A stretch of 64,000 nucleotides of DNA. It comes from Phylloscopus collybita (taxonomy: Eukaryota > Chordata > Aves > Passeriformes > Phylloscopidae). The stretch lies in contig JAJNNQ010000019.1 of the NCBI GenBank assembly GCA_027886175.1, forward strand, positions 11,890,501 to 11,954,500, given 5' to 3'. The position numbers and the translations under genes are program-made. Below the pieces are notes generated by a model. It was not told the origin of the DNA and ran no database searches. It saw only the letters and a program-made list of their open reading frames with translations. Positions 1-11,460 of this stretch are shown here, piece after piece; within the stretch, counting starts at the first letter, position 1, and every line of letters starts with the position of its first letter.

Positions 1-3000
1 TTCTTCTTAAAAGTGTCATTTTCTACAGTTCAAGAAGTGCACTTTCTGAGAGATGGATTAACAGTAAAGCAGAGGAGGTAATAATTATTATTAGTCTGTA
101 TTTCAATAAGTAACTGAAGAATTTGAGTACCTGAGAGATTAATATTTTTAATCCTTGATTTTTCCAAGTAGGATTGTCCATACTGTATAAATTATCAAGG
201 GGTCACAAGCTGGTCATTTTTAAAAAAGAATTGGACAATTCTGGCATTTCCTACAAACTAGAAAAAGAAAAATAGAGGAACCAAATGCAGAAAAAATAAA
301 ATAGCTGATGCTTTAAGTGCTTGTGGTCAGTATAAGAATGTGCATAGTTTGCAAATCTGACTCAGCTACTTGAAAAATGATGGGATCTACTTTCAGTAAA
401 AGGCTGAGGCATGGAGAAGAGACTGGGGTGATCAATTATCCCATGAGAACTGTGCAATGTCTCCCTGTGGCATGCCACCAAACTTCTCATAAAAAACCAT
501 GTCATCTTGGCTTCAAAACATGTCAGCATTACCCTGCTTTTTTAACAGATCTATGCAAATACATGTAAGTGCTGTATGTAGTAAGGGAGAAGTGATGCCT
601 TGGACTTGCTGCTTTATGGGCTTATCTGTCTTCTGTTGGCATTAAAGTTGACATGATGCCAAACTCAGAAGAGTTTAAATATGTAAATTGGAGAGTTTGG
701 AGAGTGTACAAAGTGTATGGATGGGTAGAGTTGGTGTTGCTTCCCTTCTGAGTAATTACTGACTTATCTTGGATGGCAGAAGTGGAATTTTCCATTGCAA
801 ACCTGAATATACACACAGCAAGGGGGAAGCTGTTGTATTTGTGAGGGTTGTAACTCTGAGGGAGGGATCTGTTGGCCACGCTGGATTTGCCCCTGTGTAA
901 TTTCCCTTCTCCTGTGTTGTGTGGGGCCCTGGTTGCTGGGGAGTTGAGGAAGCTGTGAGGATGGACAGGCAGTGCCCCCACCACCTGTGCTGCTGAGCAG
1001 GTCCCTCGTTAGCACTGCCATTAGCACAGCTCAGCTATTCCTGCTCTGCCCTAGGCCAGTATAAATATTCCCGAGCTGCTTTTATATATAACTCAGGTCA
1101 CCAGCACATGCCTGTGTTTTTCCTGAAACTCTGCATTTCTTGTATTGAAATAGGAGAGCTTAGAGCTCTTTGAGTTCTGTTTGTGTATTCACAGCACAGT
1201 GAAAAGGCAGTCTGCATTCCTCTCCCTGAATCCATGTGGAATGGGATGCCAGAGGTGTCCCATTCCTACACCAAACTCCCTGACAGCCCTCAGTGCACAA
1301 GGCAGAACGGTACAGAAGCTGGCTCTGGCACTGAACAGGGACAATCCTGCTGCCCTGCAGCTTTGGATGGCTTAGCCTCTATTGTGTCTTGCTCCAGGTG
1401 GAAACATTCCCCATGGATCAGCTGTGCCTGCCCTGAGCACTGTTCTGCTCAGGCTGCTGTTCTGCTCCTCAGCAGTCTGTGCTCTCAGCACCAGCCTGAC
1501 AGGCCCCACTGGTAACTCTGACATCTCCAGCAGCAGAAGGACTGGTAAAATTGCTTCAGAAGAGCCCACGGTCTCATTTGCCAAGCCGAGTGCCTAAAGT
1601 GCAGCCTAGTTCACTCTCTCAGTGGAAAGCAAATAGAAAAATCATTTTCGCAGTGCCCAGCAATGTTTATCTTCCAGGTTGGCTGGCCTGCAGTGACATT
1701 AGTGTCCCCAGAGCCTCTGAACTTAATGATTTCCAGTTGCTGCTTGCCTGCTTGAAGCGATCCCAGTCCAGCCTCCACTGTGTTCCTCCTGCCAGTCACT
1801 ATGGGAACAGCAATCAAAGCTCATATTTATGGCTCTGTGGATGTCCAAGGTCACGGAGCACAGGTCTGGTGGGAACAATTAAAACAGACCTGTCCAGTTC
1901 TGTCTCTTGAAGCTCTCCCCACATTACACCTCTAACTAGAGCAGTAAAGTTAAAGCAGCATGACTGTCAGGATGTGGCTGCTTTATGGAAGATAATCCTT
2001 TATAGAGAGAAAGAGGCTCGGGATGATGTGGAAGCGTGCTGGGAGTGAAGTCAGCATCACTGGATAAAACCTGCCCCAGGTTTCATTCCACAGCCATCCG
2101 TGGGCAGGGCTCTGCCCAGCAGCCCTGGCAGGTGTCCCCACTGGAGCAGCTCAGCTCTCTGCAGCTCCCACCACAGGAGCAGCTGGGATGAAGCAGTGTG
2201 AACTCTTTTGGAGTGGCAGAGAATGTTTGCTCTGGTTTGGGAGGTTTTGTGGTTTCACCTTGGGTACTCAATTACTGTCATCAGCTACAAACTAAAAATA
2301 GCAAATGTGTGTTTTTAGGGTAACAGCAAATGTTGTTTACTCCTGGTGACTTGCTCTGTGGCAGAATACAGGGAGAAAAAAAAGGGACTGCAAGAATAAT
2401 TGGAATAACGTGGAGGGAAGAGCTGCAGTGAACTTAATGTCTGAGGGAGAGAGAAGTCATTATTTGGCAATTTCCAGGTTTTGTAAGAGGCAGCTGTTTC
2501 TCTCTCCATTCCTGTTTCAGCCAGGGTCACTTTCTATTGAGGGACCTGTGTGATGGGACTTTTGTCTGTGTGTTATTGTCCTGGGGATAGAATAGGTTCC
2601 TTCCCTTAACACTAATGGGGTTTCTTACGTAAGAATGAAAATCATTTAAGCCAGAAGATCCAGCAGCAGGTACCACGTGGAGCTGAGACAGAGCTACCTC
2701 CATCACATACAATGGGCACACAAAGATGCAACAACAGAATTTCAGAAACAGGCCAGCAGGCATGTAAATACCTTCACAAATCTCCAGGCTTTTTTAATAG
2801 TCATGTTATATTAAGTATATTCCCTTCTAATTCAAAGCTAATTGAGTTTGGGTAGCCTGGCCATGTTTAGTTAATATTTTCTTACATAGGATTGGTTTTA
2901 AATGCTATAGATGAAAGCAGTTCTTACTGTGCACAATGCTGTTGACATAAAACTGTGTCCCAAGGAAACAAGACAAAAGGAGAGCAGGCACCATGTGCTG

Positions 3001-6000
3001 GAGTGGGTTCTCTGGTGATGTGCAGCAGGGCTGGGCTCAGGCAGGAGAAAACCAGATGGACCCCAGGCCACTGCATCTCCAGCACTTCTAAATTGCTTTG
3101 AAATAGAAAAATATTCACTGCCACAAAACCCTGGGATGCTGGGATAGTGCATGAACTTGGGAACACCATGTGTTTTAGAAAAGCAGCTCAAAAAAAACTG
3201 AAGTTTCCATTGTAAAGCTTTTCTCTGGCAGGATTAAGTAGTTCCCTGTCAAGTGGATGCACAGCCATGGATTGGGGTTGTGGGTTCTTCACCTTTCACT
3301 CTCCAAGTTTGGATCCAGCCTGCAAAGTTGCATTTTGCTATCTGGGCAACCTTAAAGTGAAAAATGAAAGGAAACATCAGAAAAATCTTCTGCATTAATG
3401 TTGAGAACGTTCCTTATCCACCATGAAAAGAGGAAACAGGAGGTAACAGGCTACATGTGCCTTCTCCCTACAGAGGAAACTTTTGTGAAGGAAGCTCTCT
3501 GCTGTGTTTCTCTGATACAGATATGCAGATTTTCTGAGCTCTCTGTGGCAGGCTTGATAGGCAGTGTCAAACCAAGAGATGTGTTAGGCTGACTCATTCC
3601 TGTGCTCTGTCCCAGCTGGGTGAGAATAACAACTGGGAAGTGCTACTGGCTTGGACTGGGAGGTCCAGGATTGAATGTGGCTCCTCAGTGTGGTGGGTGG
3701 GCATGACACAAATGTTCTCATTTCCTTGGGACCAGCAAGTGGGGACTGGATTCCCTGTTCTGGAGCTGGAAATAACCACCCCTGGCTGCTGGGCCTTGGG
3801 GGTGTTACAAGGAATGCTGTCACCAGGGGGGTGACAGGCCAGCCTTGGCATGGAGCCCTTCCCTGCTCTGGGGAGCAGGTGGCATTTGCAGACCTGGATT
3901 TTGGCAGCTTCAAAGGGTAGAAATCAAGACATCTCTCACACCCTTTGCCTCAAAGAACAGGAACACCCAAGCATTTTAAGGAGCAGGGAAGGCTCCAACT
4001 CCTGCCCTGCCTGGCTTGAGTGGCTTTGGTTACTGACACAGAGGAAGACCACAGCAGTAATTTTCACTGGGAAGGTTTTAGAAGTGATGGCCACCCATAA
4101 AAAAACTCCATTTGCGATGGAGGAATCTGAACAGAGTTAAGTTCTTGACTGTTTTATTTTTTCTCCAGTTACCTACCAAGCAGACAATCAATAGTGTTAA
4201 TGTGACTGCTGAGAGGTGCCATGAGGGTGCAGGCAATTCAGAAAAAGCAAGGCATTCCAGGAAAAAAAAAATTATACCTTGCAGCTTTCATCATTCTTGA
4301 TTTCTAAGACCATAAAAAACAACCACAATTCATATTTTTCTCTTGCAGTGTTTCTTCCTTATTATTATTATTATTTTGTTTGGCTGTACAAAAGGAGAAT
4401 TAAAGTTGATTTTAAGGTCCAATTTCCTTTCTCTTGTTCCCAAGGTAACTCTGTTGAGTTCTTTTGAGGGCAGTACTTGGGAAGTCAGTGGGGTGAGATC
4501 TGTGCACCTGGGGGCATTCCTACCCAAAACCATCTGGTGAAGTTCCTTGTGGAGGTGATGGCTCAGGACTGTGCTTTGCAGCAGAGGGGGCATTCTGTCA
4601 GGAAGTTTTCCAATGAGTTGGCTTGGATACAAGGAAAAATCAGCAGCAAAGAGTTGTCTGTTTCAATTTGCTGTGTTGGGGAGAATTATTCCTCCTGGGC
4701 AGTGCTGAGCTATCCCCACTAGGCTGCAAGGAACCCAGGGACCACTGGATGTGCTCACCTGTGGTCACAAAGGCATCTCAGGGCTGGAAATTGAATCCCA
4801 GTGCTTCAGCCTCAAAGCCAGTTCTCCTACGTGGCTGCCTTTTAAAAACTGAAATAAAATAGTGCAAAATGAATTGAAGATCACAGCAAAAAACCTGTTC
4901 TAGGAAGGAGTTATTCCACTGAGTGGTACAGCAGCTTTTCTGAACATCATTTTTTGGTTTTTAATCTATTTCACTTCACCTCCATCTGACCTCTTCCATT
5001 AGCAACTGGAATTGTCTTTGCTACCTGCTAAAGAGACATCCAGGGGAGGCTGTTACAGTCAAAAGGCAGACTTGCCCAAGGAAAGATGGAAGGAACCTTG
5101 CAAGAGTCAAGCAATGTTGAAGACATTCTCATTTTGCTGTGGTTGACCCAAGGAGCAGGAGAAGAGGTTTCATGCCTTAAAATGAACAAAGTCAACAGCT
5201 CACACTGTGGATTCCATGGAACCATGAAACATACCAAACAGCAAAAGGAAAGGCAAAAGAAGGAAGCAGAACCTCTTGAGATACACACCTGTGAGGGTTT
5301 CATAGCTCCCAGTTCCCACCAGGTGAAGCAGGACAGAGGTGGTCCCTCCCCTGGGAAGAGGTGGGATCATGGCCAGCTCCCAGCAAATGGTGAATTGCCA
5401 CCACCAGGCTCAATAGTCTCTCTTGTAGTTCGGAAAAATATCATCTGGCATGTCTGTCTTGAAAGATTGCCCAGCCTTACCTCTGAATGCATGTTTTACT
5501 CAGGAGTGATTATGTGCAAAGGATAAATAGAAAACAGTTTTGGTTTTAGCTGAAAATAAATTGATGCTAAGAATTTGCAAAACATCCTCTTCCCTAAATT
5601 AAAGTAGTCCCTTTGGAGACATCTCTATACTCTCATTTTCAGCAAGTTGGGCTTTTTTTATTCCTGATCTCTTTATCTCTCTTCTCCTTTCTTCCCTCCA
5701 CCCTCCCACACAATGCCTTTATTTTCTTCTCTACACCATTTCCCAACCCATCTTTTTTTGCGTATTTGAAAGCAAGAAATTAGTTGGAAATCTCAAAGAG
5801 CCGTAAGATTTTCTGTTCTGCACTGTCTAAGAGCTTTGAGCCTGACTTGTTCAAATACTCCTCATCCCTCCCATTGCTCTTCCAAACTCCTCTGTGCCAA
5901 AAAGGTCACAGGGAAGAGCCCTGGGCCCCACTTAAAGTCTCTGTCCATGGTGGTCTTGCCCATTCCTTGGCTTTACTTTAGACTTCCTCCCAAAGCAAGG

Positions 6001-6469
6001 CTGTGAAGGAGTGATCTGGAGGGGGAAACATCTTCCCAGCTCTGAGCAGGAGCCCAGCACTTAGGAAAAGAAAATGGTGCAGTATTGTTGCACGATAATG
6101 GGCTGGATTTGAGGAGTTTGGATCATTTCTGTGCCCTTGCACATGCAGACGTGGAACCACATTGCTGGTGTAACTTGTGACTGTGAAAGAGGCTACAACC
6201 TTGGCATATGCATTCCTTTACATTTACAATTCATGCACATTTCCAATTTTTTTTAAGTGTACTGGGAACAGAAAATGGTACATCTTCTGCATAAAAATGA
6301 AAAGTAACTGAAAACCTGTTATATGCTCTTTATAGCTGTGATCAGAGGGGAAAAGATGACTGCAGATTTGTGGTTGACAGCCTTCAGAAAAGGCTCAACA
6401 GAGTGTGAAAATTGACATTTAGCAAATAGCAATTCAGCCTTCATTTTTAGTGGAGCTGCTTGAAATAAA

Positions 6470-6620
6470 TGGCAGGTTTTAAACAAAATGTTTGGTCAGT
6501 TGTTATATTGGATGTTGCTTGTCTAATTACTTCAGTTAATTAAAAGGGGGGACAATAAGTCAAAGCCAGAGTCAATAAGTTTGTTAATAAAGATTTAATT
6601 TGGTGGAATCATTATAAATT
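6470..6620. other. A/T-rich candidate conserved noncoding element
   Basis: A block with repeated homeodomain-type sites (GTCTAATTACTTCAGTTAATTAAAA, TTAATAAAGATTTAATTTGG) and no repeats. Composition resembles deeply conserved vertebrate intronic enhancers. Conservation itself cannot be seen from one genome. Confidence 0.3.
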
Positions 6621-7879
6621 GACTGTACAATGAATGGATATGCCACAGGAATGTGAATGTCTGAAGGTCCATAAATGGGTTTTCAGAAATACCCATCAGG
6701 TTGTAGCCAATTTGTCATGCTAAATAAGCTCTTCAAATCCACTTAGGCAAGTGTGTACTTGTTTCCAGAGGGTATCACCACTGAGTAGATGATGTACACA
6801 GACACACCTTCTTTTCTTTCCAGCAGGTTTTTTTTTTTTTTAATTCTGCCATTCCAAATCCTTTTTAGCTTTGTTATCTCTGTATTTCTCATTGTAAGTG
6901 ATTTACTATTAATGCCAGTCTTTTTAGAAGGAATAGAATAAATCATCAGAGAGGAGAAAGAGTAAATCATCAGTGCAGTGAGTGCTGGATGCTGAACCTG
7001 AGCACTACCCATGTGAGATTTTAATCCACCTGATCCGTTTCCTTTATTGCTGACCAAACAGCAGGTGAAAACTCCATGGGCAGACAAACTTCAAAAGTAA
7101 TTTTAAAATGAAAATCTAGATCAACTTTCCTTGTCTTTCTCAGGCAGTTCTGGTGCAGGAGACTGCACGCAAAGTCTGATGCTAATGAATGTAGTATTTG
7201 CATAGTGCTGCACCCCTGCCAGTAATCCTCTCCTTGGAGTATGGGTTATCACAGGAAAGCAATTTCTCTGTCAGGGATGCATGCTGGTCTGCTCTGCAGG
7301 ATTTTTCAACACTCTGGAAAACAGGAGAATAAGATGAAAAAATTACATCATGCTGCCTTCTTTCAGAGTAAAGCAGAAGAGCAAATCATGAAAGTAGCAG
7401 AGATTTGGCCCAAATTCATCCAGCTACTGACTGCCCATGGCAGTTGCCCCAAAACAGAGCACCATGTCCTGTGAATGTTAACAGATACAAATTGTTCATC
7501 CAGCAAGTTTTACCTGACTCAAGTATCCATCTTTTCATCGGGTTTTATCATTTTAGCCTGACTCAGGTGGCTTTTGTCCTGCTGCCATCCTCCAGCAGCC
7601 TGTATCAGCTTCAGGAAAAAGCTGACTGGAGCCTGAGCTGTTCCCCCCAAGACAGCATTGTTGTCCCTGCACCAGTGGCTCAGGGCTGCTATGAAATGTG
7701 GTCCTACAGAGTTCTGCTCTGGGATGTGTTCATCTCCTCTGTGTTTCTGAGGGCAGCACTTGGTGAGACATTGGGTAGCAAACGGTGTCAGTGGCCCCGA
7801 GGCAGAGCCACAACTTTTGGTTTCTATTTCTTTTTCTCCCCCCTGGCACCGTGACAGTGCATCAAGCTAATACCCAGTC

Positions 7880-8170
7880 TTAGCACCCTCTTCTGCAATT
7901 CTGCTTGAAAGGGTTTCTTCCAATTTATGCCTTTTAATTAGAAGCTTTCAGCCTGTAATTAGAAACTTACGCCAGCCCAACCTTTGTTTCTTAAAAAATG
8001 CATTTGTGGTTTAGGCAATTATGGTAACATGAAAAGTAATTATTTTTCTCCGTGTGCGAAATGGGCCTGGTTGTTAGTGCAGCCAACAGGAGGAGGAATT
8101 TATTTTCTTTCCATTTGTTTTAATTTACTGCGAGAAGTTACGTAACAAGCAAAATAAATCGGTGCTTCAG
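7880..8170. other. A/T-rich candidate conserved noncoding element
   Basis: Repeat-free block with multiple TTTAATTAGAAG, GTAATTAGAAAC, GTAATTATTTTT and TTTAATTTACTG motifs plus a CRE-like TTACGTAAC (8140s). Intronic position and motif clustering suggest an enhancer; conservation is not shown. Confidence 0.35.
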
Positions 8171-9011
8171 GTAGTAGATGAGGCATGTGCAACTCTGGCT
8201 TGGGGAGTGCAGGGAGACTGAGGGCAGTGGCATCAGAGGCACAGCCACACTGCAATTCCAAGCCCCCTGGCTGCCACACTCAGGTTAGCCATGAAGAAAC
8301 TTCCAGACTGTTATTTGGGCAGTTTTGACCCAGTCTGTGTAAATGTTCAAGGAGCTGTAGTCAGGTGTTTGTAATAAAAACAATTTTGGGCTCTTAGGTG
8401 CCAGCCAGTGGCATCAGTAGCAGCACTGTGCCTTGGTTAGAGCTCAGCCTGCCTTGTGATAATGTCATTTTCTGTCTCAGTTCTGGCTGTGCCCATCACA
8501 CAGCACACAGATGGCTCTGGGTGTCCCCAGCTTGTCAGTTAAGGCTGAAAGCTGGACCACCCCAAGTGAGGAGAGGGACGTTGCAGTCATCTCTACACTT
8601 AAAATAGGAATAATTAGTTTTACATCCCTGAATCCCTTCTCTGTCTGCTTAAACACATCATCTTTTAAAGCCACATCTGTATTTACCACACATCGTGTTC
8701 AACTATCTCCCAATTTCTATGATAATTTCCCTCCTTGATTTATAAGCAACCGAATTTTTTAATTATCCAGATGATTTTAATTTTCTCAGCCATACCTCCA
8801 CTTCGTTAAACATTAATCTTGCACTTTTTTCTTAGACAATCTCTGCCCTTCACCACTTCTCCAGTTCATAATGAAACTAGATCTCAGTAGTATTACACAG
8901 TCATTTTTCTCCCTAGATTAATTTGATATCGTCTGCTTAATCTCAGGCTTTGTCTTCTAAATACTATATTTGGCTTCTGGTAAACTATTCCAGAAATTAC
9001 TTTAAATGTAA

Positions 9012-9071
9012 GAAAAAAAAAAAAAACAACAACAACAACAACAACAAAACCCAGACAAACAAACAAAAAAA
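9012..9071 (+). repeat. Poly(A), (AAC)n and A-rich tract
   Basis: A14 followed by seven or so CAA units and (CAAA)-like units, in the upstream SGCD intron. Confidence 0.95.
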
Positions 9072-9959
9072 ACCCCTACCCTAAGAAAGACGTTTAAGAC
9101 AACTTTACATAATTATCTTGCCTTCAGCAATTCCTGTGCTGTAGCATGGTAGGCAATCACAAAGAATTTACAGTTGTATTTTGACTGCTCCATGTTTTCC
9201 TACTTTTGCTGCTTTTTAGTGCTCTCAGTAAGCCTCAGCAAGTGCAAAGTGTGCTGGAAGACTGCAGCAGGGGGTTTGCAGTGTGGTGGGAGGAACCATA
9301 TGTTCCAACTTCTCTTGCTGAGGAATGGCATTTTTTTGGAGGGAGAATGAAAGCTGGTTCTCACCTGCTCGGTGCTGCAAGACAATACCCTCCCTACAAA
9401 CTCCTCTGATTACTCATTTGTCTCGACCCTCTCAAATCTTCTTTTAGTAGCAGCTGAGCATCTTCCTGATGCTGGCTTTGACCTCCTTTGTGATGGTTTC
9501 AAGCCACTGCTGTTAGTTACCCCTTCTCACAGAGTTGTGGTCTCTGAAGAGATAGTAAGATAAGTCCATTACGTGGTCAGAAGACTTGTTTTAGCATGAA
9601 CTCTCTTCAGGAGAAGTTCACTAAACACAGGACCAATAACTCAAACTGGGTGAAAAATACATAAACTGGTCCATTGGACTCTGAGATGAAGTTACCAAAA
9701 CCAGCAGCAGACTTATTACACTGCTGGTGATGAAGCATTCCTTGAAGCTGTTAAGAGCTCTATTTAAAAAAGAATAAAGAAAAGTTGTAGGCACTAGGTT
9801 CCCTATCCAAGGAAATAGTAAAGCTTACAAAGTTGGCACAGGGGTAATTCCTTTCTAAACTCCTGTTTATCTTTCTCTTAACTCAGCTTTGTACAAAATC
9901 TCTTCAGCATCTGTGTTGCCCAAACACAGAGGAGAAAATTTGTTGCACATCCTGCCATT

Positions 9960-10525
9960 TGAACCAGACTTATGTCTAACTCAATTAGAAAATTGTAATT
10001 TCCAATAAAGCATCATTAGACCTCTGCACCTGTCAGCTCTCTGACAGATTTAGGTGGGCTTCACTTAGGAATTACCCGTGGTTTGTGGAGATAGCTAAAA
10101 TAATTTTCATTTACTGTTTGCTGTATCACATTAGAAATTGCATAAGGTTTTGGACCTGAAGCCATAACAATTTCTTTCAGATTATGGCTGCACTGGAATT
10201 GTCACTCATTAGATTTGCAGCATAAACACTGGAAACTGTGTGGTGATGCACACTGTCAGAATAACCAGTATTTACAGCGATAGGCAGGATCTGCAATTGG
10301 ATGACATGATTACAATATATCCTTGTTTACTTGTCTAATTAATGTTTCTAAAGAAAATACCCTGGAAACCTTCCATAAGCAAGATTTATTTCTGTTGATT
10401 GAGACTGTAATCAGATGTCCCTATTCAAACAGTAATTGGTGTGCTTCATTAACATGTAATTGAAAACAAGATTTATGTCAATGCTAGGCAATAAATAACA
10501 GGGATACATATTTTCTTATTAGTGA
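9960..10525. other. A/T-rich candidate conserved noncoding element
   Basis: About 560 bp without repeats, rich in ATTA/TAATTA, ATTGCATAAG, TGTTTACTTGTCTAATTAATG (forkhead-like TGTTTAC beside TAATTA) and CATGTAATTG motifs. Inferred enhancer-like block. Confidence 0.35.
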
Positions 10526-10920
10526 TGATCTCTTCTGTAAGCTCTCAGAATGCTTGCTGCTTTTGTATTGTGCCACTTAGGTCACATTTTGTCAAAATCG
10601 TGGCATCTCAGAAAAAGACATTGTGCATTTGAAATCCTTTGGATTTTAATCTCTCGTTCTGATTTACCAAGGCCAGCTCCCTTTTGTTCTCTTTCCTGCT
10701 CTGTATTAGACTGGCTGTTCCTGCCATATTTTAGCCTATGTTTTTTCCCATGACATGGCAATTCCAGGAAGGAATTCTAGTGATGAAGGGGAGAGCTCAG
10801 GGCAGAGACAAAACTTTGCATGAACTTATGTTCAATTGAGGTTTTTGCCAGCTTAGTCAAGGCTCAACCTGTTGTTCCTCCTCTCAAACATTTTTCTGTT
10901 CCAGTTCAAGTAAAGACAAT

Positions 10921-10963
10921 TAAAAAAAAAAAAAAAAAAAGACAACAACAGCAACAACAAAAT
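10921..10963 (+). repeat. Poly(A) followed by (CAA)n
   Basis: A run of 18-19 A then GACAACAACAGCAACAACAAAA. It is similar in layout to the tract at 9012, which hints at a shared origin, for example tails of old retroposed sequence, though no body is recognisable. Confidence 0.9.
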
Positions 10964-11019
10964 GTTTCTAAGCATTCTAAAAATAAAAACCAAGGATGAC
11001 TTCTTTGCAATTCAGTAAA

Positions 11020-11460
11020 ACCTAATTAACTTCCTGTTAATAGGGAGAACAGCCTTGTGTTCTGTTCTAGGAGTAGACATATATGAGACAACACACAAGT
11101 AATGAAGTCAGAAGTGTAAGTCGCTGTGAATGGGTGATCCCATTGATTTCATTGCAACAATGGAGTTAAAATTGAAAGCAAATTTCAGCCCGAGAAGCTG
11201 GTTCATTACCAGCAAATTGATGGAGCTCCGTGTTTACTTGCTGGCATAATTTACCAATTGTATGAGATGTAAGCAGGCACGGTGCTAACATTGGCTAATT
11301 TTATGCTCAACGTGAGTCTTATGGCTGGTCAGATGGATACCATAAAAAATAATTAGAGTCATTAGAAGTAATGGGCTACAGCTGCAGTAATACATGCTCT
11401 ACTCTCCGTCCAGAGGTTTCTAAGCAAAATTAAATTAGCTCCTGTTACCACACTGCTGCA
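11020..11460. other. Candidate conserved noncoding element, strongest in the intron
   Basis: About 440 bp of unique, non-repetitive sequence with evenly spread motifs: CCATTGATTTCATTGCAACAATGG (a near-palindromic SOX-like ACAATGG pair), CCGTGTTTACTTGC (forkhead), GGCTAATTTTATG, AAATAATTAGAGTCATTAGAAG and CAGCTGCAG (E-box). The absence of decay, repeats or low complexity is typical of conserved enhancers, but this remains inference. Confidence 0.4.
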
